Shown here: piece after piece, positions 8,400 through 15,418 of the stretch | How the letters are laid out: each line of letters opens with the position of its first letter | Position numbering within the stretch: position 1 is the first letter of the stretch | Source: an uncultured Verrucomicrobia subdivision 3 bacterium | GTDB taxonomy: Bacteria > Verrucomicrobiota > Verrucomicrobiia > Limisphaerales > DASXHY01 | Length of the DNA: 16,358 nt | Assembly (NCBI GenBank): GCA_937890005.1 | Contig: CALBZA010000078.1 | Coordinates: 1-16,358, forward strand | Direction of reading: 5' to 3' | Notes under the pieces: generated by a model | Told to the model about the DNA's origin: nothing | The model's input: only the letters and a program-made list of their open reading frames with translations | Databases searched by the model: none | Program-made: the position numbers and the translations under genes

Positions 8400-10367
8400 A
8401 TGGACTTCTTCGAACGTCAGGATATTGCCCGCCGCAACACCAAATTGCTCGTGCTCTATTTTGCGCTGGGCGTTTCCTTGCTGATTGTCGCGATCTACGC
8501 AGCGATTCTTCTCGTGTTCGTCTGGATCGGACCGCGTCCGGAATTCGGCCCGCAACAGACGGTCGAGCTTTGGAATCCGCGGCTCTTCCTCGGCACGGCG
8601 ATCGGCGCACTCTCGGTGATTCTGATCGGCAGCCTGTTCAAAACGCTTCAGCTTTCAAGCGGAGGAAAAGCCGTCGCCACCTCGCTCGGCGGACGACTGG
8701 TGGAGCCGCACACGACTGATCCCGACGAACGCAGGCTGCTGAATGTCGTCGAAGAAATGGCGCTGGCTTCCGGCGTGCCCGTTCCGCAGGTCTATGTGAT
8801 GGATCGCGAACTCGGCATCAATGCTTTCGCTGCCGGTCACACCCCGAGCGACGCTGTGATCGGCGTGACGCGCGGCTGTATGAAGCTCCTCTCGCGCGAT
8901 GAACTTCAGGGCGTGATCGGCCACGAGTTCAGCCACATTCTCAACGGAGACATGAGGCTGAACCTGCGCTTGATGGGATGGATTTTTGGAATCCTTTGCA
9001 TCGCGGTCATCGGACGCGTGCTGCTCGAAACGCGATTCAGTAATCGCCGCGACAAGAATCCATTGCCGCTGCTCGGCATCCTTCTGCTGATACTCGGTTG
9101 GATTGGCGTATTCTTCGGACGCATGATTCAGGCGGCGGTCAGCCGTCAACGCGAATTCCTTGCCGATGCTGCGGCTGTGCAGTTCACGCGCAATCCCTCC
9201 GGCCTGGCTGGTGCCTTGAAGAAAATCGGCGGGCTGGCTTATGGATCGAAAGTCGAATCCGCCCACGCTGGCGAGGCGTCGCACATGTTTTTCAGCAATG
9301 GACTCGGCCAGGCGATGTTCGGTTCACTGGCGACTCATCCGCCGCTCGATCTGAGAATCCGTGCGATCGATCCGTCGTTCGACGGAAAGTTTCCGAAGGT
9401 CGATCCAACTCCGGAAGCTTCAGCGGATAAAGAAAGAAGCAGAACTGGATCGCGAAGAGTGCCGGGGCCTTTCCCGTTCGAAATGCCAGGCATGCCTCAA
9501 TCGCGCGGTGGAGGTGGAATCTCCGTGTTGCCGCCGGTGATTGCTGCGGCGGCCATCGTGCCGCAAATGGGCGAACCGACCACACGACATCTTCAATATG
9601 CGGTGGAACTGCGCGATTCCTTCCCGCCCGCAGTTCAGAATGCCGCTCACGAACCGCTTGGCGCCTGCGCTCTGATTTATGGACTGGTGCTCAGCAAGGA
9701 AGCTGAACTGCTCGCACGACAGTTGGATCTGGTGGAGAAGCATGCATCGAAGCCGGTGCGAAATGAAACCGCGCGCCTTTTTCCGGCAGTGCAACAGCTC
9801 GCAACGCGCGCCAGGCTTCCGCTGGTTGATCTCGCCCTCCCGGCTTTGAAAAACCTTTCGTTCGAACAATTCGAACAGTTCAACCGCACCCTCACCGCGA
9901 TCATCGAAAGCGACAATCAGATCGATCTGTTCGAATACGTTCTTCAGAAAATCATCGTGCGACATCTGATGCCCGAGTTTCGCGGAACGGCGCGGAAGCC
10001 GGTGATTCAGTTCTATTCACCAAAACCGCTGGCGCCGGATTGTGCCGTGCTGCTTTCCGCCCTCGCGAGCGCTGGCAGCACCGATCTGCGTCATGCACAG
10101 GCCGCGTTTCAGCGCGGTGCAGCGCCTCTCGCTCAGCGGGCTCAAACGCCGATCGAATTTATTCCGCCGGAACAATGCGGATTGGATCGCGTGGATGCCG
10201 CATTGCAGCGCCTCAATGAGGCCTCGCCACAAATCAAGAAAGCAGTGTTGGACGCGTGTGCGATTACCGTTGCCGCCGACGGCATGATTCAGGAAACCGA
10301 AGCGGAACTGTTGCGGGCGATTGGAGATGCGCTGGATTGTCCGATTCCGCCGATTCTTTCGGCGTGA
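8400..10367 (+). CDS. Membrane M48 (HtpX-like) zinc metallopeptidase with long C-terminal extension
   Basis: This 655-residue protein is probably an inner-membrane quality-control protease. Two helices near the N-terminus (about 16-44 and 60-80) precede the peptidase domain. The zinc site is HEFSH (175-179), in GVIGHEFSHILNGD, with Glu252 in SRQREFLADAAA as the likely third ligand. Two more helices lie between them. The domain closes with THPPLDLRIRAIDPSFDG near 312-330, as HtpX does. Unlike HtpX (about 290 residues) it continues for some 325 residues: a Pro/Gly-rich linker, a helical region, and a final segment with ITVAADGMIQETEAELLRAIGDAL that resembles a TerB-type helical domain. The ATG at 8400 gives the MDFFERQD start I associate with this subfamily; an ATG at 8379 is possible. 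It forms a two-gene unit with lemA. Confidence 0.9.
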   Translation: MDFFERQDIARRNTKLLVLYFALGVSLLIVAIYAAILLVFVWIGPRPEFGPQQTVELWNPRLFLGTAIGALSVILIGSLFKTLQLSSGGKAVATSLGGRLVEPHTTDPDERRLLNVVEEMALASGVPVPQVYVMDRELGINAFAAGHTPSDAVIGVTRGCMKLLSRDELQGVIGHEFSHILNGDMRLNLRLMGWIFGILCIAVIGRVLLETRFSNRRDKNPLPLLGILLLILGWIGVFFGRMIQAAVSRQREFLADAAAVQFTRNPSGLAGALKKIGGLAYGSKVESAHAGEASHMFFSNGLGQAMFGSLATHPPLDLRIRAIDPSFDGKFPKVDPTPEASADKERSRTGSRRVPGPFPFEMPGMPQSRGGGGISVLPPVIAAAAIVPQMGEPTTRHLQYAVELRDSFPPAVQNAAHEPLGACALIYGLVLSKEAELLARQLDLVEKHASKPVRNETARLFPAVQQLATRARLPLVDLALPALKNLSFEQFEQFNRTLTAIIESDNQIDLFEYVLQKIIVRHLMPEFRGTARKPVIQFYSPKPLAPDCAVLLSALASAGSTDLRHAQAAFQRGAAPLAQRAQTPIEFIPPEQCGLDRVDAALQRLNEASPQIKKAVLDACAITVAADGMIQETEAELLRAIGDALDCPIPPILSA

Positions 10368-10542
10368 GACATTGCTATTGGGATTGCGGATTGAAAGGGG
10401 CTGCGGGATTTGTTGCCACTGATGGAAATCAATTTTCTTCCTTCGCCCTTCGCATCCTCGCGTGAAGTATTTCTCTGAGGAGTGAGCCGTTTGCCAATTC
10501 CGATGATTGCGGCGGGTCGCGCTCTCGGCCACACTGCGGCCC

Positions 10543-11028
10543 GTGAATTCACGCGACAAAATCATTCCTCTCGATCGGCTGGGCGAATGGCGTCAGCAAC
10601 TCCGCAACAGCGGCCGGAAGCTCGTCGTGACCAATGGCTGCTTCGATATTCTTCATCCCGGCCACGTGACGTATCTCGAAGCGGCGCGCAATCTTGGAGA
10701 TGCCCTCTTGATCGGATTGAACGCCGACGCTTCGGTGCGTGAACTCAAGGGACCGTCCCGTCCGGTGAACTGCCAGGAGGACCGCGCGATCGTTCTTTCT
10801 GCGCTGGAGAGTGTCTCGGGCATCTGCATTTTTCCCGAGAAAACAGCGACAGAATTCCTTAAGCGCTCCCAGCCGGACATCTATGTGAAGGGCGGCGACT
10901 ACACGATTGAAACGCTCAACCAGGACGAACGTCGGGCAGTTGAAAGTGCCGGTGGCCGAATCGTCATTCTCCCGATCGTCCCCGGGAAATCGACCACGGC
11001 CATTCTGGAACGCATCTCGCGGCTTTGA
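10543..11028 (+). CDS. D-glycero-beta-D-manno-heptose 1-phosphate adenylyltransferase (RfaE2/HldC type)
   Basis: The enzyme adds AMP to heptose 1-phosphate to make ADP-heptose for the LPS inner core. The 161-residue protein corresponds to the C-terminal half of E. coli HldE as a stand-alone protein. It carries NGCFDILHPGHVTYL with the nucleotidyltransferase HxGH box at 38-41, GLNADASVRELKG (58-70), RPVNCQEDRA, KGGDY (116-120) and GKSTT (148-152). The start is uncertain: a TGA at 10504 limits the frame, leaving TTG at 10507 or GTG at 10543. GTG fits the usual family N-terminus better, but neither has a well-spaced Shine-Dalgarno. The kinase half (HldA-like) is not in this window. The gene implies an organism with heptose-containing LPS or related glycans. 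Confidence 0.92.
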   Translation: MNSRDKIIPLDRLGEWRQQLRNSGRKLVVTNGCFDILHPGHVTYLEAARNLGDALLIGLNADASVRELKGPSRPVNCQEDRAIVLSALESVSGICIFPEKTATEFLKRSQPDIYVKGGDYTIETLNQDERRAVESAGGRIVILPIVPGKSTTAILERISRL

Positions 11029-11048
11029 TCGACTCAGATTCGCGTAGC

Positions 11049-11095
11049 TTTCGGCGTGTTGCCGAAATGGAAAGGAGCGCGGGTCTGCGACCCGC
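11049..11095 (+). repeat. Small hairpins downstream of the heptose gene
   Basis: TTTCGGC/GCCGAAA (11049-11055 with 11061-11067) and GCGGGT/ACCCGC (11079-11084 with 11090-11095) form two short stems with 5-nt loops, 21-68 nt after the heptose gene stop. They may serve as a weak terminator or as a REP-type repeat. The remaining bases up to 11238 show no gene. Confidence 0.4.
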
Positions 11096-11238
11096 AGCAA
11101 TGTCCACCTTCCTGAAACGGAGATTTTTTCAAAGCTTTATCGCGGGGGAACGCACCGCTGTGATTCGCCGAATCGCAGTCTGCTGATTGACCGACACGCC
11201 ATAAATCAGTTCACACAAAATCCGACTTGCCGATTCGC

Positions 11239-11255
11239 ACTTTGCATTGCAAAGT
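11239..11255. promoter_or_regulatory. Inverted repeat ACTTTGC-ATT-GCAAAGT, candidate operator
   Basis: A perfect 7-bp-arm inverted repeat with a 3-bp centre ends 7 nt before the ATG of the membrane-protein gene. The same design recurs upstream of ispH (12272-12287). Its place in front of an operon that ends in a winged-helix regulator suggests autoregulation by that protein. The binding is inferred, not shown. Confidence 0.55.
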
Positions 11256-11262
11256 AACCACC

Positions 11263-11925
11263 ATGGAACGAACGCAAGCCGCCGAACATCTGGAGGTCAT
11301 CCGCACTTTGATGGAGCGATCCGCTCTGTATCGACGTGCCCTGGCCCCTGTCACCATGCTTGCCGGAACGCTTGGCACTCTCGCTTCCGCAGCCGGATGG
11401 TTTCTGAATTTCGAAACACCCATCGTGTTCACTTCCTACTGGTTGCTGGTCGGAATTCTGACCGCATCGAGCGCGTTTCTCCTGATTCGCCAGCAGGCAT
11501 TGAAGCAGAAGGAAGCTTTCCTGACGCCGCCGACGCGCCGTGTCGTTCACGCCTTTCTGCCGCCGCTGTTGATCGGATGTGTGATCGGACTTGTGTTGAT
11601 CGCCCTTGAGATGAGTCAGCAGGGGAGCGCTTCGACCAATCCGTCGGAAGCTGGAAAAGATCTGACCTGGCTGCCGATCGCGTGGATCGTTCTTTACGGT
11701 TGCGCGCTGCATTCGGCCGGATTTTTCACACCGCGCGGACTGCGAGCCTTCGGCTGGCTGTTTGTTTTGGGCGGCTGCACTGTGTTCATCTGGTGGGCGC
11801 TCTTCCGCTTCGGTTCCATCCGGCCGCAACAGACCGGGCATGTGTTGATGGGCGCGTTCTTCGGCGTGTTGCACCTTGCGTATGGCGTCTATCTTTCAGC
11901 GACTGAAAGGAAGAATGCAGCGTGA
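11263..11925 (+). CDS. Six-helix integral membrane protein paired with a winged-helix regulator
   Basis: The 220-residue protein has a short cytoplasmic-type N-terminus (MERTQAAEHLEVIRTLMERS) and about six hydrophobic helices: residues 28-50, 57-77, 96-116, 136-158, 164-186 and 192-213. I see no catalytic motif. Genes of this kind recur next to small winged-helix regulators, and here the stop overlaps the regulator's GTG start by 4 nt (GTGA at 11922-11925). Translational coupling suggests a joint function, for example a membrane sensor or a regulated membrane protein. The ATG at 11263 lies directly behind the inverted repeat at 11239-11255; an upstream TTG/GTG-type start would place the repeat inside the coding region, so it is not preferred. 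Confidence 0.85.
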   Translation: MERTQAAEHLEVIRTLMERSALYRRALAPVTMLAGTLGTLASAAGWFLNFETPIVFTSYWLLVGILTASSAFLLIRQQALKQKEAFLTPPTRRVVHAFLPPLLIGCVIGLVLIALEMSQQGSASTNPSEAGKDLTWLPIAWIVLYGCALHSAGFFTPRGLRAFGWLFVLGGCTVFIWWALFRFGSIRPQQTGHVLMGAFFGVLHLAYGVYLSATERKNAA

Positions 11926-12230
11926 ATCCGGAACCCTTTCTCCAGCTCGATCGTGTCATTCACGAGAAGGGGCGGCTGGCCATCATGTCGATGCTCGCCG
12001 CGTCGCCGGAGCTCGCCTTCACCGAACTCCGCGACACTCTTTCGATGACCGACGGCAATCTCACGACCCATATCCGCACGTTGCAGGAAGCGGGTTACGT
12101 CGCCGTTTCGAAGTCATATCAGAACAATCGTCCGCTCACGACCTGCTCGCTGACCGCTGCCGGACGAAAAGCTTTCTCGGATTACGTAACGCTGCTGGAG
12201 CAGATCGTTCAGCAGACCAGGGGTAAATAA
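11922..12230 (+). CDS. Winged-helix DNA-binding transcriptional regulator
   Basis: This 102-residue cytoplasmic protein is almost all winged helix, of the short MarR/ArsR-related type (as I recall, HTH_34-like). A first helix with FLQLDRVIHEKGRLAIMSML leads to the helix-turn-helix (about 31-60), in which SMTDGNLTTHIRTLQEAGYV provides the recognition helix. The beta wing SKSYQNNRPLTTCSLT follows, and a C-terminal helix (AGRKAFSDYVTLLEQIV) probably dimerises. It starts at GTG 11922 in a 4-nt overlap with the membrane-protein gene. The inverted repeats at 11239-11255 and 12272-12287 are natural candidates for its operator, which would make it autoregulatory and a regulator of ispH. No ligand-binding or metal-binding site is evident. 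Confidence 0.9.
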   Translation: MNPEPFLQLDRVIHEKGRLAIMSMLAASPELAFTELRDTLSMTDGNLTTHIRTLQEAGYVAVSKSYQNNRPLTTCSLTAAGRKAFSDYVTLLEQIVQQTRGK

Positions 12231-12247
12231 TTTCAGGAAGTTTGAAC

Positions 12248-12263
12248 GCGAACGATCGTTCGC
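12248..12263. promoter_or_regulatory. Perfect 16-bp palindrome before ispH
   Basis: GCGAACGATCGTTCGC is fully self-complementary. It begins 18 nt after the regulator stop and ends 41 nt before the ispH ATG. It could be a dimeric-regulator site, or a 6-bp stem with a GATC loop that ends the regulator transcript, since TCTTT follows closely. Confidence 0.45.
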
Positions 12264-12271
12264 AGTCTTTA

Positions 12272-12287
12272 ACTTTGTAACACAAAG
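12272..12287. promoter_or_regulatory. Inverted repeat (A)CTTTGT-AAC-ACAAAG upstream of ispH, candidate operator
   Basis: The 6-bp arms (12273-12278 and 12282-12287) flank a 3-bp centre, and A12272 extends the match to the site at 11239-11255. It lies 17 nt before the ispH ATG, overlapping the leader region. Confidence 0.5.
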
Positions 12288-12304
12288 CGAATGTGAGGAA
12301 CAGA

Positions 12305-13168
12305 ATGAAAGTCATCCGTGCAGAACATCTCGGCATGTGTTTCGGCGTCCGCGACGCCATCAGGCTGGCGCTGAGTGAGGCGGACGCCGGGCCGGTCAGC
12401 GTGCTCGGCGACCTCGTCCACAACGAATCGGTTTTGGCAACACTGCGCGCCAGGGGGGTGGCCATCGAACAACGGGCGGAAGAAGTGAAGACGCCGACCG
12501 TGATGGTGACTGCGCATGGGGCATCCGAGCGCGCGATTCAAAAAACTCGCGCGCTCGGATTGAATGTCATCGAAGCGACCTGTCCGCTGGTTCATCTGGC
12601 GCATCGCGCGGTGACGAATCTCGTGAAGGAAGGTTTTCATCCGGTGATCATTGGCAAGCGTGACCACGTGGAGGTCCGTGGCATGACGGAGGACCTTGAT
12701 CAATTCGATGTGATGCTGAATGAAGATGACCTTCGACAACTGACGCCGCGCGAGCGGTTTGGAATCATCGCTCAGACGACCCAGCCCATCGAACATGTTC
12801 GGCGATTGGTGGGATTGATCCGGCAGAGATTTCCAGAATCGGAGATTCGCTTCATAGACACCGTCTGCCAGCCCACCAAACAGCGACAAAATGCTGCTGT
12901 CGAGCTGGCGCAACGTTGTGACGTGGTGATCGTGATCGGTGGCAATCATAGCAACAACACTCAGGAACTTGTGCGCACCTGCAGCCGCCACTGTCCGCGA
13001 GTTCACCATGTCCAGACCGCCGAGGACTTGAGGAACGAATGGTTCGGTTCTGCTGAGACAGTTGGAATCACAGCGGGAACCTCCACTCCGGACTGGATCA
13101 TTGACGCGGTGGAAAGCCGCCTCCAGCAGCTGGCACTTACGACGCCTGTCATTGCCGCAACGCGTTAA
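12305..13168 (+). CDS. ispH: 4-hydroxy-3-methylbut-2-enyl diphosphate reductase
   Basis: IspH (LytB) is the iron-sulfur enzyme that makes IPP and DMAPP in the last step of the non-mevalonate isoprenoid pathway. The 287-residue protein keeps the three cluster cysteines: Cys12 in LGMCFGV, Cys93 in EATCPLVH and Cys188 in DTVCQPT. His39, His71, His121, Glu123 and the TT at 158-159 match the substrate-binding positions of E. coli IspH by alignment from memory. The usual serine/asparagine loop appears as GGNHSNNTQELV (212-223) and the final motif as AGTSTPDWIID. It is about 25 residues shorter than typical and diverged, but no key residue is lost. The ATG at 12305 follows AGGAA with good spacing; a GTG 12 nt upstream is possible. 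Two palindromic sites lie just upstream. Confidence 0.92.
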   Translation: MKVIRAEHLGMCFGVRDAIRLALSEADAGPVSVLGDLVHNESVLATLRARGVAIEQRAEEVKTPTVMVTAHGASERAIQKTRALGLNVIEATCPLVHLAHRAVTNLVKEGFHPVIIGKRDHVEVRGMTEDLDQFDVMLNEDDLRQLTPRERFGIIAQTTQPIEHVRRLVGLIRQRFPESEIRFIDTVCQPTKQRQNAAVELAQRCDVVIVIGGNHSNNTQELVRTCSRHCPRVHHVQTAEDLRNEWFGSAETVGITAGTSTPDWIIDAVESRLQQLALTTPVIAATR

Positions 13169-13215
13169 ATTGTCGATGGATTCAATTCCTCATCCGCTAG
13201 GCCGAAAACGCGTAA

Positions 13216-13944
13216 ATGATTATGACCGTTGAACGATTCTCCAAACCTTCCCGCTGGCTGATCGTTGCTACTTACGCGATTGCCATGGCGTGGGTTGAAT
13301 CGGCGGTTGTTTTCTACATCCGCTCCATGATCGACCGGATCGAGCCGTATCAGGCGAATCCACTGCCGCTGATCGGCGGTTTCGCGTTGGTCGAACTGCC
13401 GCGCGAACTGGCGACTCTAATCATGCTGCTGACCATCGGTCTGCTTGCAGGAAGGAGCTGGCGGGAACGGATCGGTTACAGCGCCATCGCATTCGGAATC
13501 TGGGACATCTTCTACTACGTGTTCCTCAAGATCATGTGCGGCTGGCCTCACAGTTTGTTCGATTGGGACATTCTTTTCCTGATTCCGCTGCCATGGTGGG
13601 GACCTGTTTTGGCGCCGCTGTTGATTGCCTTGATAATGATCGTTTGGGGAACGCTGGAGACGCAGTTTGAAGGCGAGAGCAGTGGCTGGTTGTCGAACGT
13701 CGCGGTGTGGGGGATCGCCGCGGCCGGGATGTTGTTGGCGCTCGCCGTGTTCATGGAGGACACGCTGCGCGTTTCGGACGGTGGAATCGAGGCCGTCCGA
13801 AAGGCGCTTCCGGTGAAGTTCAACTGGTTGAAATTCAGTCTGGCGTTGATCCTGATGTCAGCTCCAATTGTGAACACCGTGGCGTGCCTGAAACGAAAAC
13901 GCAGTGTGCCGGCCTCAAGTGTTGAAACACCGGAACTGGCCTGA
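13216..13944 (+). CDS. Six-helix membrane protein of unknown function
   Basis: The 242-residue protein has about six membrane helices (near residues 14-36, 60-78, 86-104, 128-146, 155-175 and 198-216). Between helices three and four it carries a striking aromatic/acidic stretch, GIWDIFYYVFLK, then CGWPHSLFDWDILFLIPLPW, which looks conserved and functional. I do not recognise a named domain. The start may be ATG 13216 or ATG 13222 (MTVERFSKPSRW); the sequence after Met3 looks like the true beginning. It stands 47 nt after ispH and 38 nt before the DUF1361 gene, so it may be co-transcribed with both. Confidence 0.82.
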   Translation: MIMTVERFSKPSRWLIVATYAIAMAWVESAVVFYIRSMIDRIEPYQANPLPLIGGFALVELPRELATLIMLLTIGLLAGRSWRERIGYSAIAFGIWDIFYYVFLKIMCGWPHSLFDWDILFLIPLPWWGPVLAPLLIALIMIVWGTLETQFEGESSGWLSNVAVWGIAAAGMLLALAVFMEDTLRVSDGGIEAVRKALPVKFNWLKFSLALILMSAPIVNTVACLKRKRSVPASSVETPELA

Positions 13945-13982
13945 CCGCCACGAGATGAACAACAACTTCACTCGATACGTGT

Positions 13983-14693
13983 ATGAGAAAGCTCGTGAGA
14001 ATCGCGTTCAATCCTGACCTTCGGGGACCCATGGCCGCCCTGATGTTCGGCTCAGTCATCAGCATCGGACTGGTTGTGGTGCAGCTGCTCTTTACCGGCC
14101 ACCGCGGACACGCGTTTCTTGTCTGGAATCTTTTTCTCGCCTGGTTTCCGCTTCTCTTCGCGCTGCTGGCCAATGACGAATATCGATCCGGTTCGGCCCG
14201 GCGCTGGGTGCTGTTTTCATTGGGCGCAGCGTGGCTGCTGTTTTTTCCCAATGCGCCCTACATCTGCACGGATATCGTCCACCTCAAGTTCTGGTTCAAT
14301 CATCATTTCTGGATCGAACTGGCGCTCATTCTCCTGTTTGCATTGACCGGGCTGCTGGTCGGATTCGTTTCGCTTTATGTGATGCAATCGATCGTTCGCG
14401 ACGCCTTCGGGCGCTGGGCTGGATGGCTGTTTGTGCTGTGCGCCGCCGGCTTGAGCAGTGTCGGTGTTTACGTGGGGCGCTTTCTGCGGTTCAACAGCTG
14501 GGATGTCATTGTGCGGCCGGGGCACTTCGCTCGGGGAGTGGAAGCCTGGCCGAACAGCAATCTGGCCAACAAAGGATCGCTGACGTTCCTGATCCTGTTC
14601 GCGGCGTTTCTGTTCGTCGGCTATGTGATGCTTTACGGTCTGACACACCTTTCGCCGGTCTCATCGCTGAGCCGGCCCGATCAACGGACATGA
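13983..14693 (+). CDS. DUF1361 family membrane protein
   Basis: The 236-residue protein has six or seven predicted membrane helices. It shows the marks I associate with DUF1361: FLAWFPLLFALL (about 51-62), WLLFFPNAPYICTDIVHLKF (about 84-103) and VGVYVGRFLRFNSWDVI (about 161-177). The asparagine, proline, tyrosine and aspartate in the central motif lie at membrane edges and may form a site, but the biochemical role of the family is unknown. Its stop overlaps the ATG of the next gene by 4 nt (ATGA at 14690-14693), which points to an operon. No Shine-Dalgarno is obvious before ATG 13983. Confidence 0.87.
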   Translation: MRKLVRIAFNPDLRGPMAALMFGSVISIGLVVVQLLFTGHRGHAFLVWNLFLAWFPLLFALLANDEYRSGSARRWVLFSLGAAWLLFFPNAPYICTDIVHLKFWFNHHFWIELALILLFALTGLLVGFVSLYVMQSIVRDAFGRWAGWLFVLCAAGLSSVGVYVGRFLRFNSWDVIVRPGHFARGVEAWPNSNLANKGSLTFLILFAAFLFVGYVMLYGLTHLSPVSSLSRPDQRT

Positions 14694-15406
14694 ATGCGAG
14701 AACGGTTCCATTCAAACCCGGCCAGCTCGGCGCGTTGCTTCGCGCGGAACCATCGCAGGTCAGCGGTTGGGTGGATGGAATGGATGCAAAGTCGCTTTTG
14801 TCCCACCTGTTGATCATTGTTGCCGGCGCGGGGTGTTATGGCGCGGCGATGGGCTGGTGGCGGGCGCCGGAACAGGGACTCTACACCGCGATCAAATTTC
14901 CGCTGATCATTCTTCTCACCACCTTCGGCAATGCGCTCCTGAACGGCATGCTCGCGCCATTGCTCGGCTTCAACGCTCCGTTCCGGCAGTCGTTGCTCAT
15001 GATCCTGATGAGCTTCTCAATCGCATCGGCAATTCTTGGCGCCTTCAGCCCGCTGGCTGCATTCCTGATCTGGAGCGCACCGTCCATTGCGGATGCGCCG
15101 CGACAGGGCGGAATCTATGCGGTCATCATGCTGACGCACGTGGTGGTGATTGCCTTTGCGGGAATTGCGGCGAATCTGCGTCTCAGAAATCTGCTGCTGG
15201 CCAGAGCCGGTCGTGTGATAGCAACGCGGGTTCTTCTTGCGTGGCTGACAGTGAACCTGTTTGTCGGCAGCCAGCTCTCCTGGATTTTCCGTCCGTTCTT
15301 CGGCGCGCCCGGACTGGAACTTCAATTTCTGCGTGACGAACCGTTGAAGGGAAATTTTTACCAGGCTGTTTATCGATCCGCGCTTCACCTTTTCAAATCC
15401 CATTAA
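14690..15406 (+). CDS. Integral membrane protein, probable paralogue of the following gene
   Basis: The 238-residue protein has a cytoplasmic-type N-terminus (about 1-38) and roughly five to six helices: 38-56, 66-90, 98-130, 141-162 and 178-202. After the last helix comes SQLSWIFRPFFGAPG (194-208), then the tail EPLKGNFYQAVYRSALHL. The pattern Q-x-x-W-x-x-R-P-F-x-G with a GNFY tail is one I recall from uncharacterised bacterial membrane proteins. The next gene ends with LQMTTSLRPLVGTAD in the equivalent place and has a matching helix layout, so the two are likely distant tandem paralogues. The ATG at 14690 is set by the 4-nt overlap with the DUF1361 stop; the long open frame before it only shadows that gene. 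Function unknown. Confidence 0.83.
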   Translation: MNARTVPFKPGQLGALLRAEPSQVSGWVDGMDAKSLLSHLLIIVAGAGCYGAAMGWWRAPEQGLYTAIKFPLIILLTTFGNALLNGMLAPLLGFNAPFRQSLLMILMSFSIASAILGAFSPLAAFLIWSAPSIADAPRQGGIYAVIMLTHVVVIAFAGIAANLRLRNLLLARAGRVIATRVLLAWLTVNLFVGSQLSWIFRPFFGAPGLELQFLRDEPLKGNFYQAVYRSALHLFKSH

Positions 15407-15418
15407 CCACACAAGCCT

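Noticed and set aside
14231..14689. Upstream part of the long frame leading into the 238-residue membrane protein
   Set aside because: It lies wholly inside the DUF1361 gene in another frame; the ATGA overlap marks the real start at 14690.
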